Of a stretch of 64,000 nt of DNA, positions 59,362 to 64,000 are shown piece after piece; position 1 is the first letter of the stretch, and the number at the start of each line of letters is the position of its first letter. A program made the translations under genes and the position numbers. The stretch comes from Denitrovibrio sp. (GTDB taxonomy: Bacteria > Chrysiogenota > Deferribacteres > Deferribacterales > Geovibrionaceae), in NCBI GenBank assembly GCA_002869185.1, contig PKTN01000001.1, positions 682,001 to 746,000 on the forward strand, in the 5' to 3' direction. The notes under the pieces are model-generated. The model saw only the letters and a list, made by a program, of their open reading frames with translations. It was not told the origin of the DNA and searched no databases.

Positions 59362-60930
59362 TTACCTCAATTGTGGTTCTATTATTTCAGGATTAGTTCT
59401 TTTATACTGTGGCATAATCATACCTGCCGTGGCATTTATATATGTAGGATCAGTAACTGAATAGCTCTTCCCTTTAAAATCAACTACAGCTCCTGTATTC
59501 TCAGCACCTAGATCAACTGCAACTGCAATATGACCAGGAAAATCTAGCATAATAAGATCAAGGTCTGTAAGCTTCCCAACAAGGTATGCAAAGAGTACAC
59601 TTCTATCTTCACAATCGGAGAAAGGATAATATAAGGTCTCTTCAGTAAAGAGAAACTTCTCTCTACCAAACTGCACATCGTCTGTCTTATATTCAAAAGC
59701 TGTCTGAACAAATTTAAGCAAGATATTTATAGACTCTCTTTTACTCTTACCTTTCAATATCTTTTTAAGCTCTGGCAATATTGTCTGCTCAATCCAGTCA
59801 GGGGTCTTTGCATTAGTATAAACAGAGAGATCCGCCTGCGGAAAGTTGTTTAAATAGGCAATACTATATCTATTTGCTATGGCATTGATTACATAATTCT
59901 TCCCACCAGTTTCAAACTTTAGATCACGGCTATATCCAGCGAATCCAAGTTTTGGATAATCCATCTTAGACATGCTTAATATCTTCTTAGCAGCTGGGTA
60001 TTTACCGTTATATGTGTAAAGACTCTCGGTTGGTTCTTTTCTACCAAAAACATCTATCACATAATACCTAACATTTGAGAATGTATAAAAAGGTGTGCCG
60101 AAAAGTTGACTATCAGATGGCATCATAACTTTTGTTATGCCAGATTTAGAGTATCCAAGCTTTGCGTCGTATCCTGCCTTGTTCAAAAAGAACCAAACAA
60201 GCATCTTACGTTCTGGTGTTTTACCTAAAAGCTTAGCAGCGAATCGTTCAACAAGGTTTACATAACCCCAGTCACCTATTTGCATCTTATCAGCTGATTT
60301 CTGAAGATACTTAAGTGTCTTTTTATAGTCAGACGAAGCGATGGTCTCCCACCATTTCGCAATATTCTTTGACGAAAGAGGATTTTTTACAGGTGTTAAA
60401 AATTTCTTATCCACAGGGATATCTAGATTGGTTCCGTAGAATGAAAGTCCAAAACCCTCTGGCTCCTGCTGAGGTACATACTGGGGCTCTGGTTCTGGCA
60501 CTGTAACCACAGGTTCCTTAACTACCGGCTCTTTTACCATTGGCTCAGGAACGACAGGCTCAGGCTTTACTACAGGCTTAGGTGCCGGTTTTGGTTTTTC
60601 ATCTTTAATTATAGGTTTGGGCTGTGGCTTAGGTTTCTCAACCACAGGTTTCGGCTTTGGTTTTATCTTAATTGGTTCTGGCTTAGGCATTGGCTTTGCC
60701 ACAGGGATATCTACTGGCTTAGGCTTATCAAGAAGCTGTTTAGGCTTCTCCCCTTCGTATGGTTGCCACGTCTGCTTAAGAAAGGACGTAAACTCACGGT
60801 CTATCTCTTCGAGATATGTTTGATACTCATTCATCTGCTTTCTAACATATTCTTCATATGAATCATATGCGAATGATGAAAACGCAGTTGTAAGAATTAT
60901 GATCGAAATGATACTAAATATACTTTTCAT
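59362..60930 (-). CDS. Proline-rich secreted protein with transglutaminase-like domain
   Basis: The 522-residue protein has a signal peptide (MKSIFSIISIIILTTAFSSFA) and a Pro-Lys/Glu linker (residues 60-155: KPKPKPVVEKPKPQPKP, EPVVPEPMVKEP repeats). The C-terminal domain has the transglutaminase triad: Cys in YPFSDCEDRSVLFAYLV, His in FPGHIAVAV and Asp in YSVTDPTY. The linker could span the peptidoglycan, TonB-like. The role may be periplasmic peptide or cell-wall processing; the substrate is unknown. Confidence 0.8.
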   Translation of the reverse strand: MKSIFSIISIIILTTAFSSFAYDSYEEYVRKQMNEYQTYLEEIDREFTSFLKQTWQPYEGEKPKQLLDKPKPVDIPVAKPMPKPEPIKIKPKPKPVVEKPKPQPKPIIKDEKPKPAPKPVVKPEPVVPEPMVKEPVVKEPVVTVPEPEPQYVPQQEPEGFGLSFYGTNLDIPVDKKFLTPVKNPLSSKNIAKWWETIASSDYKKTLKYLQKSADKMQIGDWGYVNLVERFAAKLLGKTPERKMLVWFFLNKAGYDAKLGYSKSGITKVMMPSDSQLFGTPFYTFSNVRYYVIDVFGRKEPTESLYTYNGKYPAAKKILSMSKMDYPKLGFAGYSRDLKFETGGKNYVINAIANRYSIAYLNNFPQADLSVYTNAKTPDWIEQTILPELKKILKGKSKRESINILLKFVQTAFEYKTDDVQFGREKFLFTEETLYYPFSDCEDRSVLFAYLVGKLTDLDLIMLDFPGHIAVAVDLGAENTGAVVDFKGKSYSVTDPTYINATAGMIMPQYKRTNPEIIEPQLR

Positions 60931-61000
60931 AAGTCACCTGTTATCTGTATATAATAATTATATACATTTATGACAGGCTTACGAGTGAAAAAGCACAAAT

Positions 61001-61474
61001 TTACTTAAAAGAAACTTCTAAAATCTCATATTCAATTTCGCCGCCAGGAGCAATAACAAGTGCTTCATCGCCAACTTTCTTGTTCACAAGGGCTCTAGCG
61101 AGCGGAGACATAATAGAAATAGTACCATTAGAGACGTTTGCCTCATCAGGACCTACGATTGTATATGTTTTTTGTTCTTCTGTTTCTACATTTTCGATAA
61201 GGACTGTAGCACCAAAAACGATTTTATCGCCTGAGAGTGTAGCTATATCTATAACATGAAAACGACCGATCTTACCTTCAAGCTCATTAATTCTGGCCTC
61301 GATCATACCCTGACGCTCTTTCGCAGCATCATACTCAGCGTTTTCACTCAAATCCCCATGACTACGTGCTTCTGCAATAGCAGCAACAACTTCTTTTCTT
61401 TCAATTGTCTTGAGTCTTTCAAGCTCTTTCTTAAGCTTTTCAAAACCAGCTGGGGTAATAGGAATCCTATCCAT
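61001..61474 (-). CDS. greA: Transcription elongation factor GreA
   Basis: The 157-residue protein starts MDRIPITPAGFEKLKKELERLKTIERKEVVAAIAEARSHGDLSENAEYDAAKERQGMIEARINELEGKI (coiled-coil tip with the acidic residues D/E). It ends with the FKBP-like domain (VVGPDEAN, ISIMSPLARALVNKKVGDEALVIAPGGEIEYEILEVSF). The ATG 61474 follows GGAGGAGA; the track start adds 18 non-family residues from xseA. It rescues backtracked RNA polymerase. It overlaps xseA by eight bases. Confidence 0.97.
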   Translation of the reverse strand: MDRIPITPAGFEKLKKELERLKTIERKEVVAAIAEARSHGDLSENAEYDAAKERQGMIEARINELEGKIGRFHVIDIATLSGDKIVFGATVLIENVETEEQKTYTIVGPDEANVSNGTISIMSPLARALVNKKVGDEALVIAPGGEIEYEILEVSFK

Positions 61475-62951
61475 CGTTCTCCTCCGAGACTTTCTTTCCA
61501 GTAACGAAGCTGTTAATATAACCGTCATTTAGCCTTATTTCAAGCTCATCTTGCAAAGAGATGTCAAAAACACTCTTAATAGGCTTCCCGTCAAGCATTA
61601 CAAAGCTATACCCCTTTGATAAAATATTATGAGGGTCTAATGCTTCTAGTTTTGCAGTCAATGGGGCAAGTCTACTTTTATTATCAGTTACTTCTGACTT
61701 AACAGCACTTTTCATTCTGTATACTAGATTGTCTAATTTGTTTTTATAATTCTCTGCTTTTCTATCAGGTGCAAAACCCGAAACTTTTTGTAATAAAATA
61801 TTTATTCTGTCAGATTCAGACCTCTTTTTATTAAAAAGAGCATCTTTTAATCTTCTGTCAATATCGTTTATACTATTTTTTTGTCTTTCGATCTGAGCTT
61901 TTGGCGAAATCCTGCTCATAATACCAATAAGCTCATTAAGCTTAGCCTTTTTTCTATCTGTCATCTGTAAGGTGTGTCCAGATAGTGACTTTATAAGGTA
62001 GCTCAGTTGCCTGCGGTCAGACTCTACCCTCTTCTTTGGAGATGCTGAACCAACAGACTGCATCAACATATCCAAACGTTGATTTGCATTCATAACCTTT
62101 TGGTTCATTATATTTGTAAGTCTCTTACCTAGCAGATCAAGCTCACGCCCGGCAGAGCTATACCCTTCACCAAGAAAACTAGCAGCAGCAGTAGGTGTCG
62201 CCACCCTCTTATCCGCCACAAAATCGCATATAGAAATATCTCGCTCATGACCTATGGCACTGATAGTAGGTACTTTGCAAGCAGCAAGAGCCCTCGCAAC
62301 ATACTCTTCGTTAAAAACAGCAAGGTCGTCAAGCGATCCACCACCGCGCATAAGTACAAGTGCATCATACCTGTCTGTCATTGCACCAGCCTTCGATAGA
62401 GCACTAACGATAGGAGCAATTGCGTCCTTACCTTGAACAGGGACACCCCAAACATCAACCTCAAACACCGCTCCGTCATTCTTCATAGTGATAAGGAAAT
62501 CTTTGATAGCAGCACCAGTTGGTGAGGTTATAATAGCAACTCTTTTTGGGAGATAAGGTGTAGGTTTCTTAAGTTCATCTTCAAAGAGCCCTTCCGCCTC
62601 TAGCTTCTTTTTAACCTCTTCGAAGAGTTGCCAAAAAAGCCCTACAGAGTCGTAATCTAGCTTTTTAACGAGTAGCTGATAATTACCACCAGCCTCATAA
62701 ACAGTAAGCTCGCCTATTGCCTCAACGCTATCACCATTCTTTGGATCGTATCCTTTGTTCTTGTCTGCCATCCCACGGAACATTACACACTTGATCTGTG
62801 CTTTCTGATCCTTGAGTACAAAATAAAGATGCCCAGCGGGAGAACGAGAAAAGGAGGATATCTCACCTTTGACAGCAATATTATCCGCAAATGTATTTTC
62901 AAGAAGTCCTTTTACGGCTCTTGTTATTTCTGTAACAGTAAATTTTTTCAT
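61467..62951 (-). CDS. xseA: Exodeoxyribonuclease VII large subunit
   Basis: The 494-residue protein has an OB-fold N-terminus (NIAVKGEISSFSRSPAGHLYFVLKDQKAQIKCVMFRG). The nuclease core has PKRVAIITSPTGAAIKDFL, LVLMRGGGSLDDLAVFNEEYVARAL, PTISAIGHERDISICDFVADKRVATPTAAAS and a long coiled coil. The last part is NILSKGYSFVML. It degrades single-stranded DNA with the XseB subunit, which is not in the window. It overlaps greA and the FtsB-like gene, forming one operon. Confidence 0.97.
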   Translation of the reverse strand: MKKFTVTEITRAVKGLLENTFADNIAVKGEISSFSRSPAGHLYFVLKDQKAQIKCVMFRGMADKNKGYDPKNGDSVEAIGELTVYEAGGNYQLLVKKLDYDSVGLFWQLFEEVKKKLEAEGLFEDELKKPTPYLPKRVAIITSPTGAAIKDFLITMKNDGAVFEVDVWGVPVQGKDAIAPIVSALSKAGAMTDRYDALVLMRGGGSLDDLAVFNEEYVARALAACKVPTISAIGHERDISICDFVADKRVATPTAAASFLGEGYSSAGRELDLLGKRLTNIMNQKVMNANQRLDMLMQSVGSASPKKRVESDRRQLSYLIKSLSGHTLQMTDRKKAKLNELIGIMSRISPKAQIERQKNSINDIDRRLKDALFNKKRSESDRINILLQKVSGFAPDRKAENYKNKLDNLVYRMKSAVKSEVTDNKSRLAPLTAKLEALDPHNILSKGYSFVMLDGKPIKSVFDISLQDELEIRLNDGYINSFVTGKKVSEENDG

Positions 62952-63262
62952 TTTGTTTTTTCGGAATTCTCTGGTTTATGGTCTTCTTCGAAGAGTGGTT
63001 TCTCAATTATGTATAGATCTTCATCAGGCTTCTTAAGGCTGAGTTCTTTTTTTATAAGCATCTCAAGATACTCAACATTTTTACTCACCTGTTTAAGCTC
63101 TGTTTCAAGTGCTGTGACCTTCTCTTCTGTGACACTAAGCTGTAGTTCGTAGTTGTTCTTAATACGCACAAGCTCACGGTATTTGAGCAATCCATTATGC
63201 CCTAAGACCATATAAGCAACTAGTGCGACAATAAGTGCCAAAAAGAAGATATTGAGTTTCAT
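62948..63262 (-). CDS. Septum formation initiator FtsB/DivIC-like protein
   Basis: The 104-residue protein has one N-terminal membrane helix (IFFLALIVALVAYMVLG) followed by a coiled coil (GLLKYRELVRIKNNYELQLSVTEEKVTALETELKQVSKNVEYLEMLIKKELSLKKPDEDLYII). The 'G-L...L-...L' start and the terminal E-L-x-x-x-x-x-x-E-x-I-Y/I are typical of FtsB/DivIC. It takes part in divisome assembly with FtsL and FtsQ homologues. It overlaps xseA by four bases. 63263..63343 has no gene. Confidence 0.85.
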   Translation of the reverse strand: MKLNIFFLALIVALVAYMVLGHNGLLKYRELVRIKNNYELQLSVTEEKVTALETELKQVSKNVEYLEMLIKKELSLKKPDEDLYIIEKPLFEEDHKPENSEKTK

Positions 63263-63343
63263 GAAGCCTCAAACGTTAATAATATTTAAATAAATATTAC
63301 CACACTCATGACGACTTGTCACAGTAAAAAGGGACTTGAAACC

Positions 63344-64000
63344 TTAGCGAGCTGATTTCAGCCCATAGCTTTCTAGAAATCTATTTTTATCATGTTTATA
63401 TTGGGCTTCCAAGGCTTCACCACCTCTTATTTTGTATATATCTATGAGCTTAGAGGTGTAAACATGTTTCCTTATACTATTATTCGCGACAGTACTTTTA
63501 TAGGCGAAATATGGGTTGAAGCCTATAACAAGCAAAACAACCATAGGTATGATCCATATTCTTGTGAATTTGCCTTCTATAAACGAGCATATCAACGCTG
63601 ATTGACCTATCAGTAAAAAGACTGCAACAGGCATACGATACCTGCCAGTAACGTACGTCATCAGTGTAACTGTTAATAAAATTAGTAGCTGTATCAGAAT
63701 GAATTTTCGATGTTTCATACTCCCAAACAGAAAGCCCGTCCCCCCTGTCGCAAGCAAGATTCCGAATCCATATTTCAAATAATTAAATGGCTTAAAAGGA
63801 AGATAGTTTGACTTAAAATATTGAAAGCTATAGTTACTAGATATCTCCGCATCATTTAAAAATACTAAAAACCGCATGGCTATCTTTTTTGAAAACTCCA
63901 ATGGGTTTTTATAAATATATTCACGTGTTTTCTTTTTCCAGAATGCATTCACCTCTGTGTCTTTAAGTCTCTTTCCAGATTCATATTGCGCGATTTTTTT
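63344..64000 (-). CDS. Membrane glycosyltransferase-like protein (C-terminus), runs off right edge
   Basis: The frame is open to the last base (KKIAQYESGKRLKDTEVNAFWKKKTREYIYKNPLEF), so the GTG that the track uses at 63952 is internal. The visible 218 residues contain several helices (FGILLATGGTGFLFG, FILIQLLILLTVTLMTYVTG, MPVAVFLLIGQSALICSFI, IWIIPMVVLLVIGF). The segment TGRYRMPVAVFLL is like the R-Y-R-x-P helix start of PMT/ArnT-type glycosyltransferases, and a preceding 'fWkkktreyIyknP' motif agrees. The catalytic N-terminal half is outside the window, so the assignment is moderate. Confidence 0.55.
   Translation of the reverse strand, partial: KKIAQYESGKRLKDTEVNAFWKKKTREYIYKNPLEFSKKIAMRFLVFLNDAEISSNYSFQYFKSNYLPFKPFNYLKYGFGILLATGGTGFLFGSMKHRKFILIQLLILLTVTLMTYVTGRYRMPVAVFLLIGQSALICSFIEGKFTRIWIIPMVVLLVIGFNPYFAYKSTVANNSIRKHVYTSKLIDIYKIRGGEALEAQYKHDKNRFLESYGLKSAR

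Noticed and set aside
60480-60740. Repeated ggtttaggc/ctggttct-like blocks suggesting a repeat array
   Set aside because: They encode the Pro-Lys/Glu linker of the 59362 protein; unit length varies and there are no spacers, so it is not a CRISPR array.
1-64000. Reassigned stop codons across the genome
   Set aside because: Nearly all clear genes end normally at TAA or TGA with correct family lengths, so TAA cannot be a general sense codon.

Overview
The window looks like chromosomal DNA of a free-living, motile, Gram-negative anaerobe or microaerophile of low to moderate GC. Lipoproteins, periplasmic binding proteins, a TRAP transporter, a sigma54 promoter and many PAS/Cache kinases point that way. 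The mix of delta/epsilon-style kinases (AHQWKQPL H-box), a BtsS/BtsR pair and a DnaG-RpoD operon would fit Deferribacterota (Denitrovibrio/Geovibrio-like). That placement is an inference from memory of gene style, not a search result.

Layout. (a) 0-12.3 kb is an accessory island. It holds a left-edge phosphoribosyltransferase-like gene, a PD-(D/E)XK-like ORF between a resolvase gene and a decayed second resolvase tail, a two-gene cassette of unknown function, an interrupted ORF, hipBA with two dyad operators, a 1.45 kb segment bounded by 28-bp inverted repeats, a Hachiman-like HamA/HamB pair and an IS3 remnant. (b) 10.6-15.6 kb has a PAS histidine kinase, a large acidic lipoprotein and a transglutaminase-like gene that appears to be leaderless. 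(c) 15.8-21.4 kb encodes a TRAP transporter of the 2-oxoacid/lactate type (dctPQM) next to a two-component system that is strikingly like BtsS/BtsR, the pyruvate sensor of E. coli. (d) 21.5-34.5 kb is dense in signalling: a chemoreceptor gene with a CZB domain carrying two in-frame TAA codons, a CheY-like regulator, two hybrid kinases, a diguanylate cyclase, two divergent HTH regulators with shared operator repeats, a sigma54 promoter before a small ORF, and two tandem EAL phosphodiesterases. (e) 34.5-64 kb is mostly housekeeping: a YhcC-type radical SAM gene with an in-frame TAA, Trm112-like, nnrD/E, tsaE, valS, nadC, trxB, rsmI, a TPR lipoprotein, RNase H-like, Nif3-like, tRNA-Met(CAT), rpoD-dnaG, an OppD-like ATPase, MaoC, MATE, DnaQ-like exonuclease, SspB-like adaptor, greA, xseA, ftsB-like and an edge-truncated membrane glycosyltransferase-like gene.

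The observations most worth checking are: (1) in-frame stop codons inside otherwise complete reading frames (TAA at 22705, 22006 and 34721; TGA at 3394), meaning recent decay, sequence error or readthrough; (2) the BtsSR-dctPQM arrangement with a BtsR-like tandem box, suggesting a pyruvate-responsive TRAP importer; (3) the defence/recombinase island with mirrored repeats; (4) the sigma54-driven 74-aa protein and the leaderless transglutaminase gene.
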